Shown: positions 1 through 12,071, counted from the stretch's first letter. The stretch is DNA of 64,000 bases from Xanthostigma xanthostigma (GCA_963575645.1 OY754467.1:31865108-31929107); one strand, 5' to 3'. Numbers and translations are program-made. Notes: generated by a model not told the origin, from the letters alone.

Positions 1-99
1 TGATCCGTTTGTTTTTGAAGTATATGGTTAGGAACAAATTTCGTGGCTTATTGGATCAAAGAAAGCAGTACTTTTTTGATAATATTGACTTATTCTTAA

Positions 100-804
100 G
101 GAAGCACCCTCGGTACGCAGTAAGTCAAAGAATTTCAGTCTTCTACTTGAGTAACGTAGTATATAATTTGGAAACACCACATGCCTTGCCATAGTTACAA
201 GTGCTTATGTACGCAGCTATGTCCATGACGCAGCATAAGTCAGCATGCGGTGTCAAATTCGCATTAATTTATGAAAATGCTTTTCTTTATTCCTGTCATT
301 TCGGAAATAATAATATACTATCATTTTTTTGGAATACTATGCTTTTAGCATTTACTCAATTTACGTATGTTTTTACGATATCAAAACTGCTGCAGTTTGG
401 TAACTTACCTTTAAATGACGCGCCACAAACTATAATATTGCGGTGTTGTCATGTTTGTGAATTGCTAAAAAGCTCGGCTTTGTTTTAGTTATTTCTATTA
501 ACATAAGCAAGCTTTATACGTTTTGGAAAAAGAAAAATGTTCATAGAATATTCGTTTATATTTCCTGAAAATTTTATCAAAATCTGTTTGTCAATTCCAA
601 CGTAAATAAATGATGGAGTGCGTTAAAATCACAGATTTCCATAAGACTCCATGTTAAGTGCAGCGAAATAAAATTATCAATATCTTTTTTCAAAGTCAAC
701 CAAAGATCACAAAAATTTAACTGAGTTATTTTTGAAAAGGTTTCGACATATTTGCAAATTTTCGTAATTTTCTGTTTGTTAATTCATTTATCGAGGGTAC
801 TTCC
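100..804. mobile_element. TTAA-flanked ~705-bp element, copy 1
   Basis: The ends are inverted repeats (GGAAGYACCCTCGRTA reading inward) and both sides are flanked by TTAA (96-99 and 805-808). No coding capacity is seen; the two small open frames inside resemble nothing I know. The element at 4683-5384 has the same design and nearly the same length, and shares the internal stretch TTCCATAAGACT at a similar distance from the right end. A TTAA target is typical of the piggyBac superfamily, but these termini do not begin with the usual CCC, so the class is open. Confidence 0.6.
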
Positions 805-808
805 TTAA

Positions 809-1970
809 GTCGGCAGCATTCCTGCCATCCTCAAAGAATACAAGCCGTCAAAACAGATAGTAATACAGTTGTTAAACTTAAATTTGATAATATTATCTGA
901 TCGAGAAATTTCTTCATATTTTATGTGATTGACAATGTTTTATATTTATTTAATTTCCAATGTGCGTTTTATCTTTTATAATTTTAGCCTTTAGTGTTTA
1001 AAGATTATGCGCGAAGTGTTCAGATGTAGGTCAGATCTAAGATGAAGTTTTATTGTCTGGTACACAAGAATAAAAATGTTCTATGCGTTTGAATATCTAG
1101 TAAATTGTAAAATTATGTACCTAAGAAATTCTTCGCGCCACGCCACTTCGCCGGAAGTTGTAACGCCAAAAAGACGCATGGAAACGTTAGAAAAACAACG
1201 TTTCAGTCCGGTCACTCCTGGCATCGCTTTGACTTAATTTTAAACTCCTCTTTTCATTGATTATAACTTTTTATTTAAACACATTTTTAAAGATAAAAAA
1301 TATGGGATCAACTGTTATTATTAACGGTTATAAATCAATAATAAAACTTATATTATCAGTAATTTTAAAAATATTTTGTAATCACATAATTTTAACTCCT
1401 CTCTTCCGTATTGTAAATATAGTAGCAACATTTTAAAATTTTTGAAGTTTTTATATTCCCTCTATTTCAATATAGGTATAAAAATTCTACTATTAATTTC
1501 CATGGTAATTTTCTATCATACAAATGGAATGACAAATACAGAACAGTAAATAAGATTGACAAATCAAACAAAAATATGATTTGTCCACACATGATATTTG
1601 CAATTTCGGTTAACATTGTTTCCTTATTTGCTTTACAATATTGTCACGAGTGTGTTGAAAACTTGGCGCCAGCACATAACACTACGGTTATTATTATTAC
1701 AAATTTTACTTTTTGAATGTATTATTTGAAACTGCTATTATTTTTTCTGAAAATATAATTAAAATAACAATTTGATTATATTACGTACACGATATATGTA
1801 ATAGTTTTATGTCTTGTAACAAAATTGAATGATTTTAAAGTAGTTTACTTACTTTATTTTTAAAAATACACTTTCGTGTGAATAAATAAAAGACAGTTTA
1901 TATCTACGTTCAAACTTTGTGAAAATTTACTATTTAATCAAAGGGGCTTAAAAAAACTCATATTTCGATT
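809..1970. other. AT-rich stretch without recognisable gene
   Basis: I see no convincing exon, RNA gene or terminal repeat here. A slightly less AT-rich patch at about 1125-1240 has no recognised identity. Confidence 0.5.
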
Positions 1971-1974
1971 ATTT

Positions 1975-2055
1975 ATTTGAAGTTAAAAATTACAGCTAAT
2001 TGGGCAACGGGACCATTCCCACTTTAAAAATATTGAAATTTGATATAGTATAATT
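1975..2055 (+). repeat. R1 family fragment (left end)
   Basis: It carries the R1 edge motifs CAGCTAATTGGGCAACGGG and GACCATTCC followed by the TTGATATAGTATAAT stretch that adjoins them in fuller copies at 3012 and 25938. Only the end is preserved. Confidence 0.6.
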
Positions 2056-2109
2056 AGTGAAGACAAATTAAATTTAGAATGTTTACTAATTGTAGACAGA
2101 ACTTTTATC

Positions 2110-2350
2110 ACTGGAAACGGTAAAGAGGCTTATAATGAACGTAAAAATAAAAAAATCCAGGCCGGGGGTGGTATAAGGTTAATTTGGTGGGGGAAGGGTG
2201 AAAAGGGGTGCAAAATATATTATTGCGTTTTCCCGCGAAACTTGACATTTTATCAACAAATGTTTTACAGAACAGTTGTAGAACATAAAAAAATCTACAA
2301 CTTTCATAAGGGTTCTTTTGACATATACTTTTCGCTACAATAATGAAAAT
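2110..2350. repeat. Degenerate dispersed repeat related to the 8.1-kb foldback arms
   Basis: A G-rich patch (about 2160-2210) is followed by TTTTCCCGCGAAACTTGACA and AAAATCTACAACTTTCATAA. The same order of motifs (G-rich patch, cytosine-guanine-rich block before TTGAC, then a tract predicting ATCTACAACTTTTATGAA) is found in the arms of the foldback at 8080-9104, so this may be a solitary, decayed arm. Confidence 0.35.
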
Positions 2351-3011
2351 TTATAGTAGGTAAATAAAAGCTTGTTTTTAAAAATGTTTTTTTCTATTAA
2401 TTTTATTAAGTAGGGGGAGATCACTTCTACAAAATTGTTAGTATTCGTATCGGTATTGTACTTTGTCCAAATACGTGTTGCATCTTTGTTGCACATTGGT
2501 TGTTTCATTTTTCTCGTCAACACATTTCACGGTCATACATTATAAGGACGATATAATTGTTTTCATATTTCCGGTAACCTATTTATGAATGGCCTGTAAT
2601 AAAGCAATGTGCATTGAACTGGGGGCAACACCCCAATCCATTTATTTTGATTGACTCTTAATATTGCAGCATATTCAAGAGGGAAATATCAAATTAAAAT
2701 GAAGTTAACTGAGTCCCCTTTTTGTGTATTAAAATATACAATAAAAATTATAAAATTATCATCGGTTCAATTCAATTCATTCATTTAAAACAAGAACATG
2801 ACTTGTCAATAAATAATTCAATTAGTTAATCCATATTTTCTTATTATTAGTAAACTCGTGATTTAGAAAATCACAATTTTTGTATGAGCTATGTGCAACT
2901 CGGTGGAGCTAAACTGTTGTCGAATGTCACGCTCGCGATGGCAAAATAAGAAAACTTGGGTTGTCGCATCTATTTTTTTTTTTTGCATTTCCAACACGAT
3001 TCAAGTCAGTA
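2351..3011. other. AT-rich stretch, nothing recognised
   Basis: No supported exon, RNA or terminal repeat was found. Confidence 0.5.
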
Positions 3012-3640
3012 TAAAAATTCCAGCCAATTGTTGGCTTGACATTTGATTATAATAAAGAAAAGAAAATTTTTGATATCGTGTGAGGTGACGCGGGTAATCG
3101 CTAGTATTCAATATATTTGCTATTCGTTACCATAGTTACCTACATAATATGTTCCACGTCATGTAAACATTAATCAAAGCATGCCGAACTGTTTATTTCT
3201 GACAGATCCATAAAACAAAAGAGCGATTGATTTTTTTTATTTTCAAAATATTTCTGAAACTATAAGGTTTAGGAAAAAAATTTTTAACAAAACTTTCTTG
3301 AAAAAATAAATAGAATAATAATCCGTTATGAAAAGTATACCATTATTATATAAAAAAACACCTTTTTAGCATATATCTCTTCTGCGCATGCGCCGATTTT
3401 CCCCAAAAACAATAGGGCTCTTCATATTTGCATACCCAACATCCTCCCAAAATTTGGTTTCAATCCGTTCATCCGTTTGACCTGTATCGTGTTCACAGAC
3501 AAACAGACGCACAGAGATTTTTCAAAAATATGTTTTTTGGATTCGGGGGACCTCAAAACGGAAAGATATTGTAAAATTTTTGAAAAGTGATTTTTGACCT
3601 AAACCAGTACCATTCCCCACTTGTGGATTGGAATGGTAAA
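3012..3640 (+). repeat. R1 dispersed element, near-complete copy
   Basis: This is one of the best R1 copies. It opens with AATTCCAGCCAATTG, has a GACGCGGGTAATCGCTAG block near 3085-3105 that resembles a Helitron 3' end, a core with TGCGCATGCGCC (3383-3394), a TTTCAATCCGTTCATCCGTT stretch, and closes with GTACCATTCC...GGAATGGTAAAAA. Other copies lie at 5495 (minus), 25938, 39277 (minus), 42985, 50940 and 61755. No reading frame is conserved, so it looks like a non-autonomous element. Its class is unknown. Confidence 0.7.
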
Positions 3641-4678
3641 AAATGAGCGGAAACACTAGTAAATAAATAAGTCTATAATATTACAAATGAATTATTTTAT
3701 AGATTTGGGGTGTAATCATGTAATTAATATAAATTAATTTTTGTTGATCTTTCTTTAAAATATTCTTCAAAAAACTTGACGTCAGACGAAATCGTGTGTT
3801 CGGTCACACCACATTTAATTTTAGTTTGCAAAACTGTAAAAATGTGAAGCATAAAATGGTAATTAAAAAATTGAGAAAAGTTATTTTTCAAATATCAAAT
3901 AATTAATAAGAATGACACAATTCACTGGAGAGAATGCATCTTTTTTTCTCTTCGTAATTTATCGTAGGTACAAAAGAAATTGCGACTGTTTCCAAATAAA
4001 ACCGCCAGTTAGCGCCACACGGCGAGTTGCACAAAGCCCATAAACGATGGAATATTAATTTGGCGAATTCAAACGATATATTGATGATTAATATTTAAAA
4101 AATACATCACTGTAATTGTAAATCATTTATAAGTATAGGTGTAATGTATATATGTATATCGATTTATCACCTAAATTACAAACATGACTCAACAATAATT
4201 AGTTCAATTAATTCCACGCACATTGATTGCATATTTTTAATTTATAAAATAACTTTATACCGATACATAATGCTAAAAAAAAATATTTAACATTAATTGT
4301 CATACTGTGTTTTATTATTAGAAAAATACGTCATAGAACAAGTTTGCACATACATAGGTAATTGATTTATTCTCCATAGAACATAATCTAGGACGATTTA
4401 ATAAAATGTCAAAAATGAGTTTTAAGAACTTACACCAAAAACTGACACTAGCGATCTATACTCAAAACGCGTTGACGAAAACTATTCGATGCGCAATTAT
4501 TTAAACGTCTATAGATACTTTGGAACGACGCCAGCCTAATGCAATTGTTTCTCCGAGAAATATTAACGATTTATTTTTTTTTTTTTTAATATAGGTGATT
4601 TTTTTATAATAACCCAAAATATCGATACATAGTTCTAATTTAAAGACTGGGAAAAGTGTGTTTTAAATTTACAATTTA
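3641..4678. other. AT-rich stretch, nothing recognised
   Basis: No convincing exon or element ends; only short A/T runs. Confidence 0.5.
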
Positions 4679-4682
4679 TTAA

Positions 4683-5384
4683 GGAGGTTGATGCGTTACA
4701 GTCCCAATCAAAAATAAGTCGAATTCTAAATGGGAACTTTTCCATAATAAACTTTTACAAAAGGTTATAAGTCGATGATACCAATAAATTATTGTCATAA
4801 AGGCATAAAAAACATTTTTTTTTAAATATTAATAAATTATTTCAGTATTTTGCTTAATGGACTAACTTTTGAATTTTTTGTCCAAAGTTAGGTTAGATGT
4901 AATAAAATGTAAATATTTTACATATTTTTTGCAGTAAATAATTAAAAAAAGAAATGAGAAGTAATAAAAATTAAAATTAAATCATTAAAAAGTTGAAAAT
5001 TCAATTAAAATTGTTAAAATTGTCAAGAATAAAAGTCCATAATCGAAAAGTGCTAAAGTTTAATATTTTTTTTTATTGATTAAAAGTCTCCTAATTAAAT
5101 TGGAAAAAATATTAAAATTTGCGTAGGACATCTATGCTTTACATAGTTAGTTTTTGGAACTGCTGACATTATTTGGTTATTTGCAAAAAATTAAAATGTA
5201 CCGTTTGCATGCTAGGTTGACATATTTTCCATAAGACTACATGTAAAAGTTTTTTTTAATTTTTAACTTTATAAATCTCCTAATGATTTTGGATTTTTTA
5301 CAGAAAATTTTGTCATAAAAAAATCTATTAAAAAAACTTTATTTCAGATTTTTTTCATTATCTTCGTAAAACGGCTCAACCTCC
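4683..5384. mobile_element. TTAA-flanked ~702-bp element, copy 2
   Basis: Inverted termini (GGAGGTTGANGCGTT / complement ending CTCAACCTCC) are flanked on each side by TTAA (4679-4682, 5385-5388). Length and the internal TTCCATAAGACTACATGT stretch match the element at 100-804. No coding capacity is visible. It is non-autonomous and of unassigned class. Confidence 0.6.
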
Positions 5385-5429
5385 TTAATTATTAGGTAAT
5401 CTGTCAGTAGAGTGCGCCAATGTTTATAA

Positions 5430-5482
5430 GGCGTTTCCATGGTTTCTCTATGACAAGCCCCCAATTCCCGGTTCTCATCTGC
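5430..5482 (+). repeat. Short dispersed repeat (GCGTTTCCATGG type)
   Basis: GGCGTTTCCATGGTTTCTCT followed by ACAAGCCCCCAATTCCCGG also occurs, diverged, at about 27650-27700 (plus) and about 17945-17990 (minus). The family is unknown. Confidence 0.45.
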
Positions 5483-5494
5483 AAATTTATAATT

Positions 5495-5882
5495 TTACCA
5501 TTCCAATCCACAAGTGGGGAATGCTATACTAGATTAGGTCAAAAATCACTTTTCAAAATTTTACAATATCTTTTCGTTTTGGGATCACCCGAATCCAAAA
5601 AATATATTTTTGGAAAAACTCTGTGCGTCTGTTAGTCTGTGAGCACGATACAGGTCAAACGGATGAGCGGATTAATTTATCCAATTTTTGGGAGGATGTT
5701 TGGTATGTAAATATGAAGAGCCCTATTGTTTTTGGGGAATATCGGTGCATGCGCGGAAGAGATATAATATGCTATAACGGTGTTTTTTTTTTGTATAATA
5801 ATAATATACTTTTTTGTTAAAACATTTTTTTTTCTAAACTTTAGTTTCGGAAATATTTTAAAAATAAAAAAAAATTTTATAG
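5495..5882 (-). repeat. R1 dispersed element, partial minus copy
   Basis: It starts with TTTTACCATTCCAATCCACA and runs through the R1 core, with a diverged GCGCATGCGC-type site (GTGCATGCGCGG near 5745). The match fades at about 5880, so the other end is missing. Two small open frames across it are by-products of the repeat. Confidence 0.65.
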
Positions 5883-6944
5883 ATAAACAACTTGATGTAT
5901 CAAGCTAAATCAAAAGAAAAATAACTATAAATGGAAACCAACGCAAGAGGAATAAAATTATTGTCTGAGGTCTGTGTCAAAATATCGATTATTTGAAACA
6001 ATGTGAAGAGTACCTACTTGCAAAAAGTTTTGCGCGGGTACACTAGTAGACTTTATATTCAATTCGTTCGCACGGACATAATATCTTAAATAAAATTAAG
6101 TTTCTGTCAACGGACGCGATCCCGCGAGTAACGACTAGTTATAATCTTTTCACATTATTCATTTAAAAATTATTCCGTATACTAATCGAAGAAAAGATCA
6201 AATTATTATTTTATTATTACACATACCAAATGCATATCAACTAGCACAAAATATAATTTTTATTTATACTTTTATAATTTTTTTTTAAATAATTTTTTTT
6301 AATCAAAGAGACACAACTCTTACACCACATTTATTTAATTTTCTTATACCGATGTAAACCATCACTATAATTAAAACCGAAATCGAAAGTGCAAGTGCAT
6401 TTTTTTTTATATAATAAACATTCGCACCACGTAAAAATGTAACACTTTATGAACGGATACTTAAGATACAATTTAAATTACTAAACTAAAAAAGCAATTG
6501 ATGCAGAAAAAACATGTGATTTGAAACAATTGAGGCATATTATGAAAACACTGTCGTACTTGTGTTTTGTTTTCAAGTGCCAACTTTTAAATACAAAATC
6601 ACATCTAAGTCCATGACACAACTGCAACAATCAATCGTTTAGCATATTGTTTTTAAAGCGCTGGCGTTAATTTTCTTTCTATAAGTACGATAAGTTAGTT
6701 AATCAGCTGCTGCTAATGAACTGCTCTGCTTTGATTATAATTAAAAATACCGTCCCTACGTCAGCCATTATTAAGGCAGTGTGATTGACATATTAAACAA
6801 CAGTGTGCCAGATTTATCAGCTTGTTCAATCAATATCGATAGTACAAAATCAATTCACAGAATTTACTTAACCTGAGTTAGATGGCATCTGAGTAGGTAG
6901 GACATTCATGCAGTGTTAAAGATCTAGAATATATTATACTAGGA
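5883..6944. other. AT-rich stretch with one Helitron-like 3' end
   Basis: CCCGCGAGTAACGACTAG followed by T (CTAG at 6135-6138) looks like a Helitron 3' terminus on the plus strand, but no matching 5' end is visible. The remainder shows no gene. Confidence 0.4.
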
Positions 6945-7030
6945 ACGCTGCTGACAAAATCTTTGTTTTTAATTTGTAAATAGAATGTAAATTTTTTGTT
7001 AATAAATTTTATCTTATCTTATCTTATATT
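6945..7030 (+). mobile_element. Probable non-LTR retrotransposon 3' tail
   Basis: AATTTGTAAATAGAATGTAA and TTAATAAATTTTATCTTATC end in a short (TTATC)n run, the usual look of an insect non-LTR 3' end with a microsatellite tail. No reverse transcriptase remains. It abuts the Helitron end at 7034. Confidence 0.45.
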
Positions 7031-7033
7031 ATA

Positions 7034-7506
7034 CTAGCCGTTACCCGCGGATTTGCATGCGATTGAGACGAAACACGGATGCATTCCCATTATTTGGCAT
7101 AGATAGTCCTTTCTCGACGTAGACCCCTCTAATAAATTTCAAAATTGATAACATTCAGGTGATCAACTTTCTGACAAACATTGAAAATGATACCCATGTT
7201 GATTTTTAGACTATTTACCTCCTTTCACCCCGAAGGGGTTGTTTTAAAAAAAGCATGAAAAACGTGTTTATTTGTTTGTTGACAGGAGTAATCCTGCGCA
7301 TTTTCTTATATGATTTCTCCATGCAAATTTTGAACCCCCGTTACACCCTTTTAGGTGTTGAATTTACAAAAATCTGTTCTTAGCGATTGCTTACGTCATA
7401 ATAACTATCTGAGTGCCAAATTTCAGCCCAATTCGTCCAGTGGTTTGAGCTGTGCGTTGATAGATCAGTCAGTCAGTCAGTCGCGGTTTCCTTTTAAATA
7501 TTTAGA
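7034..7506 (-). mobile_element. Non-autonomous Helitron
   Basis: Read on the minus strand it begins TCTAAATATTTAAAAGGAAA (TC at 7506-7505) and ends CCCGCGGGTAACGGCTAG with CTAG at 7037-7034, followed by T. This is the expected TC...CTAG structure with an A/T target and no duplication. The inner (TGAC)n run and the stretch AGCTCAAACCACTGGACG are shared with the plus-strand copy at 11026. No Rep/helicase coding is present. Confidence 0.75.
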
Positions 7507-8077
7507 CTATATTTTAGGGATGCAAGTCTGAAAAGTTTGAGAAGTTTTATACCGTCTTAAAAGTTTTCACTTTTTTTGAAAAATAGCATTCAGTAGGGCC
7601 GACTATAGCAAGTCTGGAGCCCCAGACAAGATTTTTTAGCAGAACCCCCCTCCCTGCTTTTTAAAGTTAACAAAAAGTGACAAATCTATCATTTTTTGTT
7701 AACTAAAAATTATAATAAACAAAGTAAATAACTTTAAATATTTATATGACGTAATCTTGTTAAGTACATAATATTATGTAAAAAATGCTCCACGAAGTAA
7801 AAAATGTATAGGTCAATTATTTAAACATTTTGTTGTTATCAATGGAGGCGTTTTTTTCAAAAAAAAATAGTTAGTTGACAATAGTAACTCTTTTTTAAAA
7901 ACAAATTTAAAAATGATTTTTTTCAACGGAACTTTATTATTGCAAGTATTAAGATGACACCATAATTATTCAAATTTTTAAATTGTTATTTAATACTATA
8001 AAAAAAATATTTTATATGTTGCATGCTCTTTCAACAGGGCTGTGCGCTCGAGCTGTAACGGCCGCACGAAACTCTAT
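7507..8077. other. Unassigned AT-rich stretch
   Basis: No supported gene or element boundary. A short G/C-richer patch at about 8040-8075 is of unknown nature. Confidence 0.45.
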
Positions 8078-8079
8078 TA

Positions 8080-9104
8080 GTCCAAGAGACGGCTGCAGAA
8101 AATGTGTCGTCATAAGGTGGACGAACGAAAAAATTAGAGATGATAGTTAAGACCATAATTAAGAAAGATCGCTAAGGTTGCCTGTGAATATCCTGCCGAA
8201 ACAATGTTTTTTTTTAATTTGTTTATCAGTTAATAGACTAGTGAAGTTAGCTTTTGACAAGGACAAAATTAATAACAGAAAACGAATGATGAGGAAGGGA
8301 AGAAACTGCCGTCAGAAATACAAAAACCAAAAATTCAAATGCGTAAAAAGCCGGAGGGATCTGGGGGCGCATTTTAGGGGTCAAACGCGGTTTTTCGTTA
8401 TTTCCGGCGAAAGTTGACCTCCAATCAAAAAATATTGCATGGCAATGTTGTAGGTATTAAAAGGATCTACAACTTTTATGAATATAACTTTTTCACATAA
8501 CCTTAAAGATTCAAAGAAATATTGAAAAACCGTGTTTTTCGTTTTTAATTTTTTTCTCCTGCAAGAATGATTTTTTTTCATAAAATTTTCAGGAGACTTA
8601 CCTTTCTATGTCCTAAATATGCTGTAATTTTTTATTTAAAAACGAAAATCATGGTTTTTTCAATATTTCTTTGAATCTTTAAGGTTATGTGAAAAAGTTA
8701 TATTCATAAAAGTTGTAGATCCTTTTAATACCTACAACATTGCCATACAACATTTTTCGATTGGAGGTCAACTTTCGCCGGAAATAACGAAAAACCGCGT
8801 TTGACCCCTAAAACGCGCCCCCCACAGCCCTCCGGCCTTTTACGCATTTTAATTTTTGGTTTTTTTATTTCTGACGGCAGTTTCTTCCCTTCCTCATCAT
8901 TCGTTTTCTGTTATTAATTTTGTCCTTGTCAAAAGCTAACTTCACTGGTCTATTAACTGATAAACAAATTAAAAAAACATTGTTTCGGCATGATATTCGC
9001 AGGCAATCTTAGCGATCTTTCTTAATTATGGTCTTAACTATCATCTCTAATTTTTTCGTTCGTCCACCTTATGACGACACATTTTCTGCAGCCGTCTCTT
9101 GGAC
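8080..9104. mobile_element. 1025-bp foldback element with TA flanks
   Basis: Two arms of about 465 bp are near-perfect reverse complements around a roughly 90-bp spacer (about 8547-8637). The outer ends read GTCCAAGAGACGGCTGCAG inward and are flanked by TA (8078-8079, 9105-9106), fitting a Tc1/mariner-type target. No transposase is encoded. The small frames in the arms mirror each other because of the symmetry. A partial copy lies at 12072-12280. Transcription through it would give a long hairpin RNA. Confidence 0.75.
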
Positions 9105-9106
9105 TA

Positions 9107-9836
9107 TATTTTGAACGTTAAATTAAAACTTAAATAATAGAGATAGAGATGGGACTTTTTTATTAGAAATTTTCTCTTTACGAATCTTTTACGGTTCTTT
9201 TACGATTACGATTTTGGCTATCACTTATAGTTTTTGAGATATCAGCGAACTAAATGCCTCTTTTTTCTTTAATCTTAATTTGCTTATTACTTTAGCAATT
9301 TCTTATGTGCTAATAAAATATTTTAAGCATTTTTTCTAGACGTCATTCCGAATCCAATGAGCCATCGGTCATTTTTGTACTAGCTGTTTCAAGCATTAAC
9401 ACGTTCTAGAGTTTGTGAACTAGACTATAACAAATTTTATTTTTTCATAACACTCAATTAGGAGTTATAACCACCATCTTTACAGTCAACAGTAGGTTTG
9501 ACAAAACAACGTCATTTTACCATTCAGTCGCATTTTCTGTCCGACACAATTGTTTCGACTTTGAATTTTCAAATAAAAAATGTATTTTTAGTTGGAATCT
9601 ATTTCTTTTTTTTGGACTAACTCCATGTGGCGTTTGTTTTTGTTAAAATTGCAATAACACAATAGTTCTGCGTTTTCACCTATTTTTATATTTTGTGTTT
9701 TGATATAGCATAATAATAGTAGGCTTTGAAAAATTTTTGGAAGTAAAACTTCTTTTGGCACGGTAGAATAAAATTGATTCTTGGAATTGAAAATATATTA
9801 ACGAACGTGCTGCAATGTACGTAGATATACTGTATA
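9107..9836. other. Unassigned AT-rich stretch
   Basis: No gene or element end was recognised. Confidence 0.45.
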
Positions 9837-9844
9837 GTGTATAC

Positions 9845-9940
9845 CAGGGATAGCGAACCTATGGCACGTGTGCCACAGGTGGCACGCGACAGATTATTAA
9901 AAAAATTGACACGTAGATGTAAAAAGGTTCGCCACCCCTG
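9845..9940. mobile_element. 96-bp hAT-type MITE
   Basis: Ends CAGGGATAGCGAACCTATGG and, from the other side, CAGGGGTGGCGAACCTTTTT are inverted repeats. The flanks GTGTATAC (9837-9844) and GTGTACAC (9941-9948) match at 7 of 8 positions, giving an 8-bp target duplication as in hAT elements. The element is too short to code. Confidence 0.8.
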
Positions 9941-9984
9941 GTGTACACTATAAAAACCGGCTGTAGAACATCAAGCCAAGTATC

Positions 9985-10065
9985 TGCGAGGTAGAATACT
10001 TGCCTAGTAACCTTAAGATTGTTGGATCGATCCCGACGATCGATGCAATTATTATTAATTATTTT
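9985..10065 (+). other. Weak tRNA-like / SINE-head-like stretch
   Basis: GCGAGGTAGAATACTTGCC followed by GGATCGATCCC (B-box-like, near 10025) suggests a decayed tRNA-derived promoter. The cloverleaf cannot be closed, so it is not a tRNA gene. Confidence 0.25.
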
Positions 10066-10070
10066 TTGCA

Positions 10071-10755
10071 ATTATACCAACTTCACTTGTTTGGTGTGTG
10101 ATGGAAAGTAGTAAGACTCTTTTCTTATCGGTTCAACGTGTTTCTTGAGTTTTGGGGTAACATAAATACAATTTTTTTTTGTATACTTATTATTTAGTAG
10201 GTATAAATATTTGTACGAGTGCCCAGACAACAAGCCAAAATCGTTTCATCAGCAGTAATTCTAAATATTGATACCGTCAAGACCGTAACTTGCTTTTTTG
10301 AGACCCTGGGCAAAATCTCATCACTGGCCCTCCCTACAATAAATTTTATTAATTAAATAAAGCTACTTATTTCCCCAAAATAATAGTTTTAACCTGTATA
10401 GTATCACCAAAAAAAAATTAGCTAGGTATGTTTCCAATGATTTTTACGGACAATTTTTAAATATACGTGTAATTTTCTTGTTCTTTTTATAGCTACTATG
10501 TTGTTAGGACAGTAATAGGGAGGGGGGATGTGGTCTACTATTTCGAACAGGTTCCCAAAAAGTTGTTGAAAGACGTACAATTTTTTTATTACAATGCAAT
10601 TTTTTTCTATCTTTCTAGGACTTTTCTGAGACCCCTGTTGCCCCTGCCTAATATAAGACCCTGCGTACCCGTGTGGGTCGAATCGAATGTTCTGCTTAAT
10701 GGAGCTATTCTATTAATGTTAGAACTAACAGCGCTGTTAAACTTCTATTTTACTT
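10071..10755. other. Unassigned stretch
   Basis: No supported feature. The 88-codon open frame at 10530-10796 is low-complexity, runs into the MITE end at 10759 and resembles no protein I know. Confidence 0.45.
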
Positions 10756-10758
10756 ACA

Positions 10759-10835
10759 CTGGGTTGCAGAAAGCATTATCAAAAAAATTACTTTGATAAT
10801 GACCTTAGATTGTGATCATTTAATTTCAATTTTTA
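10759..10835 (+). mobile_element. Half copy of CTGGGTTGCAGAA MITE
   Basis: CTGGGTTGCAGAAAGCATTA and TGACCTTAGATTGTGA are nearly identical to the left end of the intact element at 23733-24148. The right terminal repeat is missing. Confidence 0.65.
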
Positions 10836-11025
10836 TACATGCATGAGCAGTCTAATTTCGTCACACACCTTAACATATAGAATATTAGACCCAACAAAAA
10901 CATAATTATGTGAAAAAAGGACCAAGCTCGGTACCTAGACAGAACGGCTTCGCCACAAATAGAGTTGAGATCTAAATGAATTGCCAAGCTGTCACTTGGC
11001 AAATATTTACACGAGTCATTTATCT

Positions 11026-11463
11026 TCTAAATATAATATAAAAGGAAACCGTGACTGACTGACTGAATGCTCTATCAACGCACAGCTCAAACCACTGGAC
11101 GGATTGGGCTGAAATTTGGCACACAGATAGTTTATATGACGTAGGAATCCGCTTAGAACGAATTTTTGAAAATTTAATCCCTGAAAGAGTGTAACGGGGG
11201 TTCAAAATTTGCAATAATAAATCATATAAGATAGATGTATCAATTCGAAAATGCGCAGGATTACTCCTGTCAACAAATAATTCAGAGGGTGAAAAGAGGT
11301 AAATAGTCTAAAAATCAACATGGGTGTCATTTTCAAGGTTTGTCAGGACGTTCATCACGTAAACGTCATCAATTTTTAAATTTATTAGGGGAAACTATAC
11401 GTCGAGAAAGGAGTAACTATGCCAAATATTGGAAATGCATCCGTGTTTCGTCTCAGTCACGTA
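11026..11463 (+). mobile_element. Helitron copy, 3' end lost
   Basis: It begins TCTAAATATAATATAAAAGG and matches the element at 7034-7506 through AGCTCAAACCACTGGACGG and up to ATCCGTGTTTCGTCTCAGTC. The expected CCCGCGGGTAACGGCTAG end is absent and replaced by unrelated sequence. Small open frames here are incidental. Confidence 0.7.
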
Positions 11464-11999
11464 ATTTAAGAATTACAAGGCGCGATATTTTACAAAATAT
11501 ACCTACCCGGCGTTATGTTTGAAAATTGGTGTATATTTTTAACGATACTTTGAGCTTAATAATATAATTTAATTAACTTAATCTATGAAAAAAATAACAG
11601 TTAAAAATATTGAAACACAGAAAGGAAAAAATCTTTTTAATAATTTATTAATAAAATTTAGGTTCATAAATTTGAATATAAACTTTATGATCGTTTATTA
11701 GTCACAACCAACTTTTTTATAATAATTACCCTAAATTATTAAAATAATTATATTTCCTTTTTGGTACATTTCAATAAAAACTTTCTTTTTATTAGTATTT
11801 TATTTTTCTTGTTTATAGTCTTTCAAAATTTTAACTATCATGACATTAATTTGTAAAAAATATTTGATTATTTTATTCAAGATAGTTATGAAGGAAAATG
11901 TATTCCGTCATCTTAGGGCATCCGCCATATTGGATATATGCATTGTCACCAGACTTATATACATGTGTGTGAAATTTCAAAATTTTAGTAATTAGATCT
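11464..11999. other. AT-rich stretch, nothing recognised
   Basis: Long A/T runs; no exon or terminal repeat was found. Confidence 0.5.
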
Positions 12000-12071
12000 A
12001 GTCGAAAAAATTGCAACAAATTGGACGACGGGGCCTTTCCAACCAATAAATAATAATATTGGCATTTGACA
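12000..12071 (+). repeat. R1 end fragment
   Basis: CAAATTGGACGACGGGGCC and TTTCCAACCAATA followed by TATTGGCATTTGACATATA match the left edge of R1. It joins directly to the foldback fragment at 12072. Confidence 0.55.

Noticed and set aside
9985..10065. Possible tRNA gene
   Set aside because: A B-box-like GGATCGATCCC is present, but acceptor and anticodon stems do not form.
10530..10796. 88-codon plus frame
   Set aside because: It runs into a MITE terminal repeat and is low-complexity.
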